Positions 10,429 through 21,947 are shown, counted from the first letter of the stretch. The stretch is 64,000 nucleotides of DNA from Pseudomonas frederiksbergensis (GCF_035751725.1 NZ_CP142104.1:1364001-1428000), one strand, 5' to 3'. Notes: generated from the sequence alone by a model not told the origin. Numbers and translations are program-made.

Positions 10429-10521
10429 GCGATGAAAGTCCGTCAGTCGATTCGCTGCGTGCAAGGGAAGTGGTCCCATGCAGGGTAGAGCGAACGATGA
10501 CACAGCCGGGCGGGGCGAGTG

Positions 10522-10536
10522 ATTACATTTCAGTCA
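10522..10536 (-). promoter_or_regulatory. Possible CopR operator before copA
   Basis: On the minus strand TGACTGAAATGTAAT lies about 95 bases before copA. It resembles the TGAC...TGTAAT cop box bound by CopR/CusR-type regulators. The match is partial and no regulator gene is present nearby, so this is tentative. Confidence 0.3.
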
Positions 10537-10730
10537 GCTTGGCACAGGCGCAAGTCGCCTGCCCGGGCACAGGTCAGAATGATCTTTTGCAACGGCGGGA
10601 TATTCTGTAGCCTTGCCGGCTTCACGCTGTCCCGTGCCTGATGACATTCACTTTCCCGGCGGTACCCGAGTGGTCCGGAGCCGGGTGTATACTCGACTTT
10701 CGCGCAAATGCGCCTATAGGTCTTGCGAAC

Positions 10731-11789
10731 ATGACGCAGATTTCCGAACGCCTTCTGGTCCAGGCTCACCTCGATGCCAAGCAGCCCAAGCCGCTGTCGG
10801 CCGAGCAAGAGGCCTGGTACCGCGCTGCCATCGCCGCCGAGCTCAAGGCTCAGGACGCGGTGCTGGTCGCGCATTTCTATTGTGACCCGATCATCCAGGC
10901 CCTGGCCGAAGAGACCGGGGGCTGTGTCTCCGATTCCCTGGAGATGGCCCGCTTCGGCAACGCCCATCCGGCCAAGACCGTGGTGGTGGCCGGGGTCAAG
11001 TTCATGGGTGAGACCGCCAAGATCCTCAACCCTGAAAAACGCGTGCTGATGCCAACGCTGGAAGCTACCTGCTCCCTCGACCTGGGCTGCCCGGTGGATG
11101 AATTCTCGGCGTTCTGCGACCAGCATCCGGAGCGCACGGTGGTGGTGTATGCCAACACCTCGGCGGCGGTCAAGGCGCGGGCGGACTGGGTCGTGACGTC
11201 CAGCTGTGCACTGGAAATCGTCGAAAGCCTGATGGACAACGGCGAGACGATCATCTGGGGCCCGGACAAGCACCTGGGCACCTACATCCAGCGCAAGACG
11301 GGTGCCGACATGCTGCTCTGGGACGGCGCCTGCATCGTGCATGAAGAGTTCAAGTCCAAGCAATTGGAAGACATGAAGGCGCTGTACCCGGACGCCGCGA
11401 TCCTGGTGCACCCGGAGTCGCCGACCTCGGTCATCGAGCTGGCGGATGCCGTGGGTTCCACCAGTCAGTTGATCGCCGCTGCCCAGAGCTTGCCGAACAA
11501 GACGCTGATCGTCGCCACTGACCGGGGCATTTTCTACAAGATGCAGCAGCTGTGTCCGGACAAGGTCTTCATCGAAGCCCCCACCGCCGGCAACGGCGCG
11601 GCGTGCCGCAGTTGCGCGCATTGCCCATGGATGGCGATGAACACCCTGGAACGCACGCTCAAAAGCTTGCAGGAAGGCACCAACGAGATTTTCGTCGACC
11701 CGGCGTTGATTCCCCAGGCGATTCGCCCCCTCAAGCGCATGCTGGATTTCACTCAGGCAGCGCGGATGAAGTTGGCGGGGAATGCCTGA
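10731..11789 (+). CDS. nadA: Quinolinate synthase NadA
   Basis: Iron-sulfur enzyme that condenses iminoaspartate and dihydroxyacetone phosphate to quinolinate in NAD synthesis. The 352-residue protein carries the three cluster cysteines in ATCSLDLGC and [10 protein letters not shown], plus [10 protein letters not shown] near the N-terminus and conserved GPDKHLG and HPE motifs. The frame is open back to 10641, but the ATG at 10731 (MTQISERLL) matches the family start. It is divergent from copA; a TATACT -10 like element lies at 10688-10693. The 302-base gap to copA holds that element and the possible cop box, nothing else recognised. Confidence 0.97.
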   Translation: MTQISERLLVQAHLDAKQPKPLSAEQEAWYRAAIAAELKAQDAVLVAHFYCDPIIQALAEETGGCVSDSLEMARFGNAHPAKTVVVAGVKFMGETAKILNPEKRVLMPTLEATCSLDLGCPVDEFSAFCDQHPERTVVVYANTSAAVKARADWVVTSSCALEIVESLMDNGETIIWGPDKHLGTYIQRKTGADMLLWDGACIVHEEFKSKQLEDMKALYPDAAILVHPESPTSVIELADAVGSTSQLIAAAQSLPNKTLIVATDRGIFYKMQQLCPDKVFIEAPTAGNGAACRSCAHCPWMAMNTLERTLKSLQEGTNEIFVDPALIPQAIRPLKRMLDFTQAARMKLAGNA

Positions 11790-11824
11790 AGCTGAAGACG
11801 ATAGCGGGGCTGCGAGGATTTCTT

Positions 11825-11850
11825 GGCGAGGGAGCAAGTTCCCTCGCCAC
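11825..11850. repeat. REP palindrome
   Basis: GGCGAGGGA / TCCCTCGCC arms around a GCAAGT core between the convergent nadA and RDD genes, same family as the element at 6314. Confidence 0.85.
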
Positions 11851-11866
11851 GGGTCCTGTGGTGTTC

Positions 11867-12355
11867 TTATTTGGTTTTCTTTGGAATCCGCACCAACTGC
11901 GTATCCGAGTAGATGTCATGCCAACTGCGCTTGCGCTTGTCGAACAGCGCCCAGATAAAGCCCGCGCCCAACAGCAGCAATGACGCAATCGATACCACGA
12001 ACCGCAACAGCGCCTGCCACAGGCTGATGGCCGTGCCGTCGGCGTTCTGCACGCGGATGCACCAGACCTGCATGCCCAGGGTCTGGCCGTTGTGGGTCCA
12101 GAACTTTGCGAAGAAGCCGAACAGCACGAAGAGCAACACCGTTGATAGCAGCGGATCGCCGTCCAGCGCGCCGGCGTCGGTGAGGGCGCGCATCTTTTCT
12201 TCGCCAATGATCGCCATCTGGATCATCTTGTAGACACCGCCAGTGACGATCAGCAGCGCCGTGCACAGCAGGAAGTCATAAAACATCGCGGCCAGGCGAC
12301 GACCCAGGCCGGCGGGAGGGAAGTCACCCTGGGGGGTGAGCAGGTGTTTCGACAT
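11867..12355 (-). CDS. RDD family membrane protein
   Basis: A 162-residue protein with an RDD domain: an Arg near GLGRRLAAMFYDF starts the first membrane helix, HNGQTLGMQVWCIRV is the conserved loop, and DKRKRSWHDIYSDT is the typical C-terminal Asp-containing motif. Three to four membrane helices are expected. Function of this family in Gram-negatives is not known, with ion transport suggested for some members. Start ATG 12355 (MSKHLLTP) fits the family; the frame is open to 12382. It is convergent with nadA. Confidence 0.9.
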   Translation of the reverse strand: MSKHLLTPQGDFPPAGLGRRLAAMFYDFLLCTALLIVTGGVYKMIQMAIIGEEKMRALTDAGALDGDPLLSTVLLFVLFGFFAKFWTHNGQTLGMQVWCIRVQNADGTAISLWQALLRFVVSIASLLLLGAGFIWALFDKRKRSWHDIYSDTQLVRIPKKTK

Positions 12356-12401
12356 GACGGCCTCGAGCCAAAAAGAACCCATTTTACGGATTTACGCCCA
12401 T

Positions 12402-12435
12402 AAAAAAGCCCCTGATATCAATCAGGGGCTTTTTA
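12402..12435. terminator. Terminator after the cold-shock gene
   Basis: Near-perfect stem AAAAAGCCCCTGAT / ATCAGGGGCTTTTT with flanking A and T runs. Oriented for the minus-strand cold-shock gene just upstream; symmetric, so could work both ways. Confidence 0.9.
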
Positions 12436-12448
12436 GTGTGCGAAAGCC

Positions 12449-12661
12449 TTAGGCTTCGGCAATAACCTCGTCAGCCTGCATGCCTTTCTGGCCTTGCACG
12501 GCAACGAAAGTGACTTTCTGGCCTTCTTTCAGGCTCTTGAAGCCGTTGCCCTGGATGGCGCGGAAGTGTACGAACAGATCCGGACCGCTTTCAGGGGTGA
12601 TGAAACCAAAACCTTTTTCGTCGTTGAACCACTTGACGGTACCGCTCTGACGTTCAGCCAT
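12449..12661 (-). CDS. Cold-shock domain protein (CspA/CapB family)
   Basis: A 70-residue single cold-shock domain that binds single-stranded nucleic acid and melts RNA structure. RNP1 (KGFGFIT) and RNP2 (LFVHFRAI) are both intact, and the Trp of GTVKWFND is present. Strong ribosome site AAGGA lies 9 to 12 bases before ATG. A 395-base gap separates it from gcvT upstream, leaving room for the long untranslated leader common in cspA-type genes. It has its own strong terminator. Confidence 0.96.
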   Translation of the reverse strand: MAERQSGTVKWFNDEKGFGFITPESGPDLFVHFRAIQGNGFKSLKEGQKVTFVAVQGQKGMQADEVIAEA

Positions 12662-13056
12662 TTTCTTATTTCCTTGACGCTAAATTAATGACAGCCTCTT
12701 TCCACACGAAAGAGTACTGGGGCTGGGTTGCAGGAAAGTAAGATGACGTCGAACGGGTTGTAGCTAACTTCGTAGGCTACTGCCCAGGTCACGATCCAAG
12801 CGACCCATGCAAACACAGTGACGAAACTCTACGCCAACTTCCAACGAAAAAACAACCCCCCCTCAAGGGCCCGTATTTACTCAGCTTTGCTGGCGTTTTA
12901 GATGTTTCCTCAAGGTCGCCTTAATCAAAAGGCAAGTCCAGTAGTTCCGTAGCGTTATAAGCCCGGATGATTAACACTAGATGCACCTTTTTATGGCGGT
13001 TGCGTTACACATTAGTGCACGTTTAGCGCAACCGCGTTACTTATAGAAACAACCAA
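12662..13056 (-). other. Long upstream region of the cold-shock gene
   Basis: A 395-base gap without a gene, between gcvT and the cold-shock gene. It contains an inverted repeat with perfect 9-bp arms GCGGTTGCG (12996-13004) and CGCAACCGC (13027-13035) just after gcvT, which may end that operon though no T-run follows, and a small hairpin GCCTT/AAGGC at 12918-12933. The remainder is probably promoter and structured 5' leader of the cold-shock mRNA, but I cannot place a convincing -35/-10 pair. Confidence 0.5.
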
Positions 13057-14181
13057 TCAACCACGGTAGTAGCGCTGTGGAACGAATGGCATTTTGCTTA
13101 CAAGCAGAGGCACTTTTTTCCCACGCACGATGGCCCAGACTGGCGTGTCCAAGGCGACGTAGGCGCTGTCCAGGTAACCCATCGCCAACGGACCGCCCAG
13201 TGTCGGCCCGAAGCCGCCGCTGCAAACCGTGCCGATGGTCTCGCCGGCCTCGTTGACGATCTGCGCACCTTCGCGAACCGGTGTGCGTTCCTGGGGCAAC
13301 AGGCCGACACGTTTGCGCTTCACGCCTTGCTGTTGCTGGGCAAAAACGGTTTCCGCCCCAGGGAAGCCCCCGGCACGAGCGCCGTCGGCGCGGCGCACCT
13401 TGGAGATTGCCCAGAGCAAGCTGGCTTCGATCGGCGTGCTCTCGGTGTTCATGTCATGGCCGTAGAGGCACAGGCCGGCTTCCAGGCGCAGGGAGTCACG
13501 GGCGCCAAGGCCGATGGCGGCTACCTCTGGCTCAGCCAGCAGCGCGCGGGCGAGTTTCTCCGCGTCGGCCGCCGGCACGGAAATCTCGAAACCGTCTTCA
13601 CCGGTGTAGCCCGAACGGCTGACAAAGCAATCCACGCCCAGCAGGGTGACGCGCTGGAATTGCATGAAAGTCATCTTCGTCACTTCCGGGGCCAGGCGTG
13701 CGAGGACGGTGACGGCCTCCGGGCCTTGCAGGGCGAGCAGGGCGCGGGCTTCGAACAGCGGCTCGATGTTGCACTGGCCGCCGATGTTCGCTTGCAGGTG
13801 GGCCAGATCCTGGTCCTTGCACGCCGCGTTGACCACCAGGAATAGTTCGTCATTGCCCAGGTTGGCGACCATCAGGTCATCCAGGATGCCGCCGTTCTCA
13901 TTGGTGAACATGGCATAGCGCTGCATGCCCACCGGCAGGTCGATGATGTCCACCGGCACCAAGGTTTCCAGGGCCTTGGCGGCACCTGCGCCGGTCAGGC
14001 GTATCTGGCCCATGTGGGACACATCGAACAGCCCAGCCTGATCACGGGTGTGCTGGTGTTCCTTCATCACGCCCAACGGGTATTGCACGGGCATGTCGTA
14101 GCCGGCGAACGGCACCATGCGGGCGCCGAGTTCAAGGTGCAGCGCGTGCAGCGGGGTTTTCAACAGTTGTTCGGTGGACAT
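13057..14181 (-). CDS. gcvT: Aminomethyltransferase, glycine cleavage T protein
   Basis: Transfers the aminomethyl group from lipoylated GcvH to tetrahydrofolate, releasing ammonia and methylene-THF. The 374-residue protein starts [15 protein letters not shown] and shows [24 protein letters not shown] (with the catalytic Asp region of the folate site further on), and the [10 protein letters not shown] motif. It is the last gene of the operon gcvH-gcvP-sdaA-gcvT, 31 bases after sdaA, with AGGAG before the ATG. Full length for the family. Confidence 0.97.
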   Translation of the reverse strand: MSTEQLLKTPLHALHLELGARMVPFAGYDMPVQYPLGVMKEHQHTRDQAGLFDVSHMGQIRLTGAGAAKALETLVPVDIIDLPVGMQRYAMFTNENGGILDDLMVANLGNDELFLVVNAACKDQDLAHLQANIGGQCNIEPLFEARALLALQGPEAVTVLARLAPEVTKMTFMQFQRVTLLGVDCFVSRSGYTGEDGFEISVPAADAEKLARALLAEPEVAAIGLGARDSLRLEAGLCLYGHDMNTESTPIEASLLWAISKVRRADGARAGGFPGAETVFAQQQQGVKRKRVGLLPQERTPVREGAQIVNEAGETIGTVCSGGFGPTLGGPLAMGYLDSAYVALDTPVWAIVRGKKVPLLVSKMPFVPQRYYRG

Positions 14182-14212
14182 ATCAACTCCTGGAAAATGA
14201 AAATGACGCGCG

Positions 14213-15589
<1,377 letters not shown>

Positions 15590-15650
15590 GGTGTTTCTCC
15601 GGTTTCTTTTTATGGGATCGACGGTTTTAGGAGATTGGCGTAGATCCAAT

Positions 15651-15676
15651 GTGGGAGCGAGCAAGCCCGCTCCCAC
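15651..15676. repeat. REP palindrome inside the gcv operon
   Basis: GTGGGAGCG / CGCTCCCAC arms with AGCAAGCC core, lying between gcvP and sdaA within one operon, where it could act as an mRNA-stabilising or processing hairpin. Confidence 0.85.
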
Positions 15677-15729
15677 AAGGGAGTATGCGCTGTGGTTGAA
15701 AGGGGCGAGCAAACCCACCCCCCTTCAGG

Positions 15730-18579
15730 TCAAGCGTAGCTTTCGATCGACGGGCAGGCGCAGACCAGGTTGCGGTCGCCGAACACGTTGTCGACCCGGC
15801 CCACGGGCGGCCAGTATTTGCCTTCGATCAACGACGCCACCGGATACACCGCCTGTTCGCGGCTGTAAGGGTGGGTCCAGTCGCCGACGAGTTCCGCGGC
15901 GGTGTGCGGGGCGTTCTTCAGCGGATTGTCGTCTTTGTCGAGGCTGCCATTTTCAACTGCGCGGATTTCTTCGCGGATGCAGATCATGGCGTCGCAGAAG
16001 CGGTCCAGTTCTTCCTTGGATTCGCTTTCGGTCGGCTCGATCATCAAAGTGCCGGCCACTGGGAACGACATGGTCGGGGCATGGAAGCCGAAGTCGATCA
16101 GGCGCTTGGCGACGTCATCGACGCTGATGCCGCTGCTATCCTTGAGCGGACGCAGGTCGAGGATGCACTCGTGGGCCACCAGGCCGTTGCTGCCGGAGTA
16201 GAGCACCGGGTAGTGCTCTTCCAGGCGACGGGCGATGTAGTTGGCGTTGAGGATCGCCAGTTGCGAGGCGCGCTTGAGGCCCGCGCCGCCCATCATGCGG
16301 ATGTACATCCAGGTGATCGGCAGGATGCTCGCGCTGCCGAACGGCGCCGCGCAGACTGCGCCTTCCTTGCGTTGCATGTTGGCGTGGCCCGGCAGGAACG
16401 GCGCCAGGTGCGATTTGACGCCAATCGGGCCGACGCCCGGGCCGCCACCGCCGTGAGGGATGCAGAAGGTCTTGTGCAGGTTCAGGTGCGACACGTCGCC
16501 GCCGAACTTGCCTGGGGCGCAGAGGCCGACCATGGCGTTCATGTTGGCGCCGTCGATGTACACCTGGCCACCATTGTCATGAATGATGCCGCAGATTTCG
16601 CGGATGCCTTCTTCGAACACACCGTGGGTGGACGGGTAGGTGATCATCAGCGCGGCGAGGTGTTCGCGGTGCTCGATGGCCTTGGCGCGCAGGTCTTCGA
16701 TGTCAACGTTGCCGCGGGCATCGCAGGCGGTCACGACCACGCGCATGCCGGCCATGTTGGCGGTGGCCGGGTTGGTGCCGTGGGCCGAAGACGGGATCAG
16801 GCAGATGTCGCGACGGTCTTCGCCACGGCTCTGGTGATAGGCACGGATCGCCAGCAGGCCGGCGTATTCACCCTGGGAACCGGCGTTGGGTTGCAGCGAC
16901 ACCGCGTCATAGCCGGTGGCGGCGCAGAGCATGGCTTCCAGTTCGTCGGTCAGTTGCTGGTAACCCGCGCTTTGCTCGGCCGGGGCGAACGGGTGCAGGG
17001 CGCCGAACTCGGCCCAGGTCACCGGGATCATTTCGCTGGCGGCGTTGAGTTTCATGGTGCAGGAACCCAGCGGGATCATGGTGCGATCCAGGGCCAGGTC
17101 CTTGTCGGCGAGCTTGCGCAGGTAGCGCATCAGCTCGGTTTCGGAATGGTAGCGGTTGAACACCGGGTGGCTGAGGATCGCCGATTGGCGCACCAGTTCG
17201 GCCGGGATGCGGCTTTGCACGCTGGCGGCCAGTGCAGCGAAATCTGGCAGGGCCTTGCCTTCGGCCAACAGACCCCAGAGGGTTTCGATATCCGCCTGGC
17301 TGGTGGTCTCGTCCAAGGACAGGCCCAGGCGTTCAGCATCGACCACACGCAGGTTGATGCGCTGGGCACGGGCCTTGTCGTGCAGGGCGGCGGTTTGCGC
17401 GCCGGTGTGCAGGGTCAGGGTGTCGAAGAAGCTCTCTTGCTCGACGTTCAGGCCCAGCGCGCCCAGGCCCTTGGCGAGAATCGCGGTCAGGTGATGGATG
17501 CGATTGGCGATTTGCACCAGGCCCTTGGGGCCGTGGTACACGGCGTACATGCTGGCAATGTTGGCCAATAGCACTTGGGCGGTGCAGATGTTGCTGGTGG
17601 CTTTCTCGCGGCGGATGTGTTGCTCGCGGGTCTGCATCGCCAGGCGCAGGGCAGGCTTGCCGAAACGGTCCACGGAAACGCCGACCAGACGGCCAGGCAT
17701 GTCGCGCTTGAACGCATCCTTGGTGGAGAAATAAGCCGCGTGTGGGCCGCCGAAGCCCAGCGGCACGCCGAAGCGCTGGGCGCTGCCGATGGCGACGTCG
17801 GCGCCGAATTCGCCTGGCGGGGTGAGCAGGGTCAGGGCCAGCAGGTCAGCGGCGACGGCCACCAGGGCGTTGGTCGCGTGGAAGCGTTCGGTCAGTTCGC
17901 GGTAGTCGAACAGGTCACCGTTGCTGGCCGGGTATTGCAGCAGCGCACCAAAGAAACCGCTGACGTCGCTCAGTTCGCGCTCGTCGCCCACGACCACGTC
18001 GATGCCCAGGGGCTCGGCACGGGTGCGCAGCACGTCGAGGGTTTGCGGGTGGCTGTGCACGGAGGCGAAGAAGGCGTTGCTGCCCTTGTTCTTGCTCAGG
18101 CGCTTGCAGAAGGTCATGGCTTCGGCGGCGGCGGTGGCTTCATCCAGCAAGGAGGCGTTGGCGATCGGCAGGCCGGTGAGGTCGCTGATCAGGGTCTGGA
18201 AATTCAGCAGCGCTTCGAGACGGCCCTGGGAGATTTCTGGCTGGTATGGGGTGTAGGCGGTGTACCAGGCGGGGTTTTCCAGCAGGTTGCGCAGGATCGG
18301 CGCCGGCGTGTGACAGTTGTAGTAGCCCTGGCCGATGTAGGTCTTGAACAGCTGGTTCTTGCCGGCGATGGCTTTGATCGAGGCCAGTGCATCGGCTTCG
18401 CTCTGGCCGTCGCCCATGTCCAGCACGCTGGTGCCCTTGATGCTTTCCGGGATGACGCTGGCGCTCAGGGCTTCCAGGGAGTCGAAGCCCAGGCGTTCGA
18501 GCATGGCTTGCTCGTCGTCTGCACGCGGGCCGATGTGGCGGGCGATGAATTCGTTGGCGGTGCCGAGATTAACGGTCAT
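15730..18579 (-). CDS. gcvP: Glycine dehydrogenase (decarboxylating), P protein
   Basis: PLP enzyme that decarboxylates glycine and passes the aminomethyl group to the lipoyl arm of GcvH. The 949-residue fused-type P protein is full length; the PLP lysine is in [16 protein letters not shown], and other conserved segments are ARHIGPR near the N-terminus, [12 protein letters not shown] and [13 protein letters not shown]. It starts 11 bases after the gcvH stop. The gap to sdaA (140 bases) holds a REP element and no glyA, which in P. aeruginosa occupies this place. Confidence 0.98.
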   Translation of the reverse strand: MTVNLGTANEFIARHIGPRADDEQAMLERLGFDSLEALSASVIPESIKGTSVLDMGDGQSEADALASIKAIAGKNQLFKTYIGQGYYNCHTPAPILRNLLENPAWYTAYTPYQPEISQGRLEALLNFQTLISDLTGLPIANASLLDEATAAAEAMTFCKRLSKNKGSNAFFASVHSHPQTLDVLRTRAEPLGIDVVVGDERELSDVSGFFGALLQYPASNGDLFDYRELTERFHATNALVAVAADLLALTLLTPPGEFGADVAIGSAQRFGVPLGFGGPHAAYFSTKDAFKRDMPGRLVGVSVDRFGKPALRLAMQTREQHIRREKATSNICTAQVLLANIASMYAVYHGPKGLVQIANRIHHLTAILAKGLGALGLNVEQESFFDTLTLHTGAQTAALHDKARAQRINLRVVDAERLGLSLDETTSQADIETLWGLLAEGKALPDFAALAASVQSRIPAELVRQSAILSHPVFNRYHSETELMRYLRKLADKDLALDRTMIPLGSCTMKLNAASEMIPVTWAEFGALHPFAPAEQSAGYQQLTDELEAMLCAATGYDAVSLQPNAGSQGEYAGLLAIRAYHQSRGEDRRDICLIPSSAHGTNPATANMAGMRVVVTACDARGNVDIEDLRAKAIEHREHLAALMITYPSTHGVFEEGIREICGIIHDNGGQVYIDGANMNAMVGLCAPGKFGGDVSHLNLHKTFCIPHGGGGPGVGPIGVKSHLAPFLPGHANMQRKEGAVCAAPFGSASILPITWMYIRMMGGAGLKRASQLAILNANYIARRLEEHYPVLYSGSNGLVAHECILDLRPLKDSSGISVDDVAKRLIDFGFHAPTMSFPVAGTLMIEPTESESKEELDRFCDAMICIREEIRAVENGSLDKDDNPLKNAPHTAAELVGDWTHPYSREQAVYPVASLIEGKYWPPVGRVDNVFGDRNLVCACPSIESYA

Positions 18580-18589
18580 GGTGCGCTCC

Positions 18590-18973
18590 TCAGGCTTCGG
18601 CGTTGGCTTTGATCAGGCGGTCGTAGGCGTCTCGATCCAACAGCTTAGCCACTGCGTCGGCGTCGGTCGGTCTGAAACGGAAGAACCAGCCTTCGCCCAT
18701 CGGGTCTTCATTGACCAGTTCCGGGCTGCTGTCGAGGTTGCCATTCACTTCGAGCACTTCACCGTCCAGCGGCATGTACACACCGCTGGCCGCCTTGACC
18801 GATTCCACGGTGGAGGCTTCGGCGCCTTTTTCATAGGACTGCAATTCAGGCAGTTGCACAAAAACCACGTCGCCCAACGCATTCTGCGCGAAAGCGGTGA
18901 TGCCTACGGTAACGCTGCCGTCGGTTTCGGCGCGCAGCCATTCGTGATCTTCAGTGAAACGCAACTCGCTCAT
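18590..18973 (-). CDS. gcvH: Glycine cleavage system H protein
   Basis: Lipoylated shuttle protein of glycine cleavage. ATG 18973, with GGAG 6 bases upstream, gives 127 residues ([13 protein letters not shown]). The lipoylation lysine is in VESVKAASG, with the upstream glycine and acidic residues typical of the lipoyl domain. It is the first gene of the operon; the sigma54 promoter 80 bases upstream is described separately. The longer frame to 19051 lies mostly in that promoter region. Confidence 0.97.
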   Translation of the reverse strand: MSELRFTEDHEWLRAETDGSVTVGITAFAQNALGDVVFVQLPELQSYEKGAEASTVESVKAASGVYMPLDGEVLEVNGNLDSSPELVNEDPMGEGWFFRFRPTDADAVAKLLDRDAYDRLIKANAEA

Positions 18974-19051
18974 GGAAACTCCTGGGGCCAGATTCGTCTG
19001 GTGGACGCGAAGAAAGGCGCGGGGCTTGGCCCGGCCGAATGCAATACCCAT

Positions 19052-19068
19052 AGCAAGAATGCGGCCAA
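19052..19068 (-). promoter_or_regulatory. Sigma54 (-24/-12) promoter of gcvH-gcvP-sdaA-gcvT
   Basis: On the minus strand TTGGCCGCATTCTTGCT matches the RpoN consensus TTGGCACG-N4-TTGCT: the GG and GC doublets are present with exactly 10 bases between. Transcription would begin near 19041, giving a leader of about 68 bases. Confidence 0.85.
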
Positions 19069-19131
19069 TGTCATTAATGGCTTGTTTATCAAGGGCTTAA
19101 CAGGTTCTGTCGGCGCTCGAATTGTCTTGGC

Positions 19132-19249
19132 TGTAGCGAAATCGCTACAGCTGGACGCCTGTAAAAAATCGTTGTGGGATCAAAGCCTTGCGCCGTGCAG
19201 GTTAGCGCGGAGTGTAGCGATATCGTTCCGCTGTAGCGCTTTCAGTACA
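19132..19249 (-). promoter_or_regulatory. Three GcsR-type activator sites
   Basis: Three 18-bp elements of the form TGTAGCG-N4-: 19132-19149 is TGTAGCG-AAAT-CGCTACA, a perfect palindrome; 19213-19230 is TGTAGCG-ATAT-CGTTCCG; 19232-19249 is TGTAGCG-CTTT-CAGTACA. From memory the site reported for P. aeruginosa GcsR is TGTAACG-N4-CGTTCCG, which the second matches at all but one position. They lie about 90-210 bases upstream of the predicted start, as expected for enhancers. Confidence 0.8.
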
Positions 19250-19307
19250 GTGAAGGTCGTTTCTGGCTAGCTTTCAAGTATGCCGCAGGCCCTATTGGGA
19301 GCTGGGT

Positions 19308-20816
19308 CTATGGCTTCCCCGAAATCCCATACTTGCGCAACCGATGGGCAATTGCGGTATGGGAGGTTTGCAGGCGGCTGGCCAATTGGCGGGTGGAGGG
19401 GTAATTGGCATACAAGCTTTCGAGCAACTGCTTCTCGAAGCCTTCCACAGCCTGCTCCAGGCTCTCGACTTCCACATCGCCCTGGCGCGCGACCGAAGTG
19501 CCGGCGATGTCCAGGTCGCCGATGTCCACCAGGCTGCTTTCGCAGATGGCGGCGGCGCGAAAGATCACGTTCTGCAATTGCCGCACGTTGCCCGGCCAGC
19601 GGTTGCCCAGCAGCGCCGGGTACGTGCCGGGGGCCAGGCGGCAAACCGGGCGCTGGATCTGCGCACAGGCTTGCTGCATGAAATACCGCGCCAACAGCAG
19701 GATGTCCTGGCCACGCTCACGCAGCGGCGGAACTTCAACGTTGAGCACATTCAGGCGATAGAACAGGTCTTCGCGGAACGAGCCTTCGCTGACCATTTTC
19801 TCCAGGTTGCGGTGAGTGGCGCTGAGGATCCGTACGTTGACCTTGATCTCCCGGTCACCGCCGACCCGGCGAAAGCTGCCATCGTTCAAGAAGCGCAGCA
19901 GCTTGGCTTGCAGGTACGGCGACATCTCGCCGATTTCATCGAGAAATACCGTGCCCTGGTTCGCCAGCTCCATCAACCCCGGCTTGCCACCCCGTTGCGC
20001 GCCCGTGAAGGCGCCGGGGGCATAGCCGAAGAGCTCGCTTTCGGCCAGGTTCTCCGGCAGCGCGGCGCAGTTCAGTGCCAGGAACGGCGCGCCGTGACGG
20101 GCACTGATGGCGTGGCAGGCGCGGGCCACCAGTTCCTTGCCGGTACCGGTTTCGCCCTGGATCAGCAACGGTGCGTCCAGTGCCGCAACGCGCTGGGCAC
20201 GAGCCTTGAGCGTACGGATCGCCGGGGATTCGCCCAGCAATGCATCGAAACCTTCGGCGTGGTCGTGATGCAGGGCCGAAAGGCGTTCGCCGATACGGTT
20301 GGGCTGGTAAAGCGTCAACAACGCGCCGGCGTCGGTGATGGGCGTGGCGTCCAACAGTAAGGTCTGGCCGTTGAGGGTGATTTCCCGCAGCGGCAAGCGG
20401 AAGCCATTCTCCAGCAAGGCGCCGAGCAGTGCCTCGTCACTGAACAGCTCGGCCACGCTTTCCCCGGCCGGTTCACGGCCGTACAGGGCGATCAGCGCCG
20501 GGTTGGCCAGCAACACTTTGCCGGCGCTGTCCAGGGCCAACACCGGGTCGGTCATGGCGGCGAGCAAGGCATCGAGCTGCAAGTGCCGACGCTGGCCCGG
20601 CAGGATGTCCACCACCGTGACCGCCTGCACGCCGCGCACGCTGAACAGCGCCTCGCGCAACTCATCCAGCACTTGCGGGCTGAGGGTCGGGGCGTCGATG
20701 TACACGTTGGGCGGCACCATCTCCACCGCATCCAGGTTGAGATTGCGCCCACCGAGCAACGCCAGGACTTCCTGGGTGATGCCGACGCGGTCGATGAAGC
20801 TGACGTGGATACGCAT
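19308..20816 (-). CDS. gcsR: TyrR-like sigma54 activator GcsR
   Basis: Enhancer-binding protein that activates the glycine cleavage operon, by homology to P. aeruginosa GcsR. The 502-residue protein has an N-terminal ACT domain (about 1-75, amino-acid sensing), a PAS-like domain (about 80-180), an AAA+ domain with Walker A GETGTGKEL, the sigma54-contact loop GAFTGA and Walker B TVFLDEIGEM, and a C-terminal helix-turn-helix of TyrR type (STRQLASRLQTSHTAIAHRL). There is no receiver domain. The gene is directly upstream of and codirectional with gcvH, with its probable binding sites in the 334-base gap between. Start ATG 20816 fits the family although no clear ribosome site is seen. Confidence 0.93.
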   Translation of the reverse strand: MRIHVSFIDRVGITQEVLALLGGRNLNLDAVEMVPPNVYIDAPTLSPQVLDELREALFSVRGVQAVTVVDILPGQRRHLQLDALLAAMTDPVLALDSAGKVLLANPALIALYGREPAGESVAELFSDEALLGALLENGFRLPLREITLNGQTLLLDATPITDAGALLTLYQPNRIGERLSALHHDHAEGFDALLGESPAIRTLKARAQRVAALDAPLLIQGETGTGKELVARACHAISARHGAPFLALNCAALPENLAESELFGYAPGAFTGAQRGGKPGLMELANQGTVFLDEIGEMSPYLQAKLLRFLNDGSFRRVGGDREIKVNVRILSATHRNLEKMVSEGSFREDLFYRLNVLNVEVPPLRERGQDILLLARYFMQQACAQIQRPVCRLAPGTYPALLGNRWPGNVRQLQNVIFRAAAICESSLVDIGDLDIAGTSVARQGDVEVESLEQAVEGFEKQLLESLYANYPSTRQLASRLQTSHTAIAHRLRKYGISGKP

Positions 20817-20928
20817 GGGGCGGTTTTGGATTCTGGGAGGCGGAGGGTGGCAAGTATGCCTTGGGGCGGGCTGTTGGTGAAATCCCGGCGCAGGCTTGAA
20901 GCTTTACAGAGATGCCTCAGGGACGGGG

Positions 20929-21834
20929 TTATAGCCCCACATCCCACTCCGGCGTCTCGGGAAACTTGAGCACCAGGAAATCCAGCAGGCTGCGCAATGC
21001 CGACGGCATGTGCTTGCGCGACGCGTACACCGCGTACATGTTCATCCGGCGCGGTTCGGCGTGGGCCAGCAGCCGCACCAGTTCGCCGTTCTGGATATGA
21101 GGGCCGGCCTGGTAGCTGGGCAGCATCGCCACACCGGCGCCGGCTATGGTTGCCTGGAGCAAGGTGCTGGCTTCGTTGGCGCTGATGTTGCCCTGCACCG
21201 GCACCGAAACCTGATCGCCGTCCTGCTCGAAATGCCACAGGCTTTTGCCGACGTAGGAGTGGGTCAGGCAGTTGTGCCGGCTCAGGTCTTCTACCCGCTG
21301 CGGTATCGGGTGTTCGCGCAGATAACGGGGCGCGGCGCAGATGACCGAGCGGCAGACCGTGAGGCGCCGGGCGATGAGGTTGGGATCGAGGTCGTTGCTC
21401 ATGCGGATCGCCAAGTCGATGCGTTCGTCCACCAGATTGACGGTGCGATCGAGCATCTGCAGGTCGACGCTCACCCCAGGATATCGTTGGACGTACTCGG
21501 CCATCGCGCTCGCCAGTTGCGATTGGCCGAACGAGGGGCTGGCGCTGACGCGCAGCATGCCTCGTGGGGCGTCTTGCGGGGTGCTGACTGCCGCTTGCAT
21601 GTCGCCGCACAGCTCCAGCATCTGTCGGCAGCGTGGCAGGATCTCCGTGCCCGCGGCTGTCAGGCTCAGCTTGCGGGTGGTGCGGTGCATCAATCGGGCG
21701 CCGACCCAGTCCTCCAATTCCGCCAAATAGCGCGACACCACGGGCCGGGACAAGTCCAGATGCTCGGCCGTAGCCGATTGGCTGCCCAAGTCCACCACGG
21801 TGACGAACACCCGCATTGCTTGTAGACGATCCAT
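20929..21834 (-). CDS. LysR-family transcriptional regulator
   Basis: A 301-residue LysR regulator. The helix-turn-helix region is at about 5-65 (MRVFVTVVDLGSQSATAEHL, LSRPVVSRYLAELE) and is followed by the CrgA-type effector domain with GMLRVSASPSFG. It is divergent from the MBL-fold/NmrA-like gene pair that starts 113 bases away, which is the classical arrangement for a LysR regulator and its target; the ligand is unknown. Confidence 0.92.
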   Translation of the reverse strand: MDRLQAMRVFVTVVDLGSQSATAEHLDLSRPVVSRYLAELEDWVGARLMHRTTRKLSLTAAGTEILPRCRQMLELCGDMQAAVSTPQDAPRGMLRVSASPSFGQSQLASAMAEYVQRYPGVSVDLQMLDRTVNLVDERIDLAIRMSNDLDPNLIARRLTVCRSVICAAPRYLREHPIPQRVEDLSRHNCLTHSYVGKSLWHFEQDGDQVSVPVQGNISANEASTLLQATIAGAGVAMLPSYQAGPHIQNGELVRLLAHAEPRRMNMYAVYASRKHMPSALRSLLDFLVLKFPETPEWDVGL

Positions 21835-21947
21835 GATTTGCCCGATTTCAGAAACAAACTATGTCCCAGCATCGCATTTTTTGTAATGAGTTGGGCAACT
21901 AAGCTCCGTTCATTCCCTTGCGGGCCTTTGTACTAACGGAGCACCTC

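Noticed and set aside
8524..10488. Plus-strand frame of 654 codons opposite copA
   Set aside because: Antisense shadow caused by high GC at third positions; the translation is a monotonous His/Val/Ala string mirroring the Met/His repeats of copA.
15871..17571. Plus-strand frame of 566 codons opposite gcvP
   Set aside because: Shadow of a certain gene, no ribosome site and no family resemblance.
18974..19051. Glycine riboswitch before gcvH
   Set aside because: The leader predicted from the sigma54 promoter is only about 68 bases and no tandem glycine aptamer core is seen.
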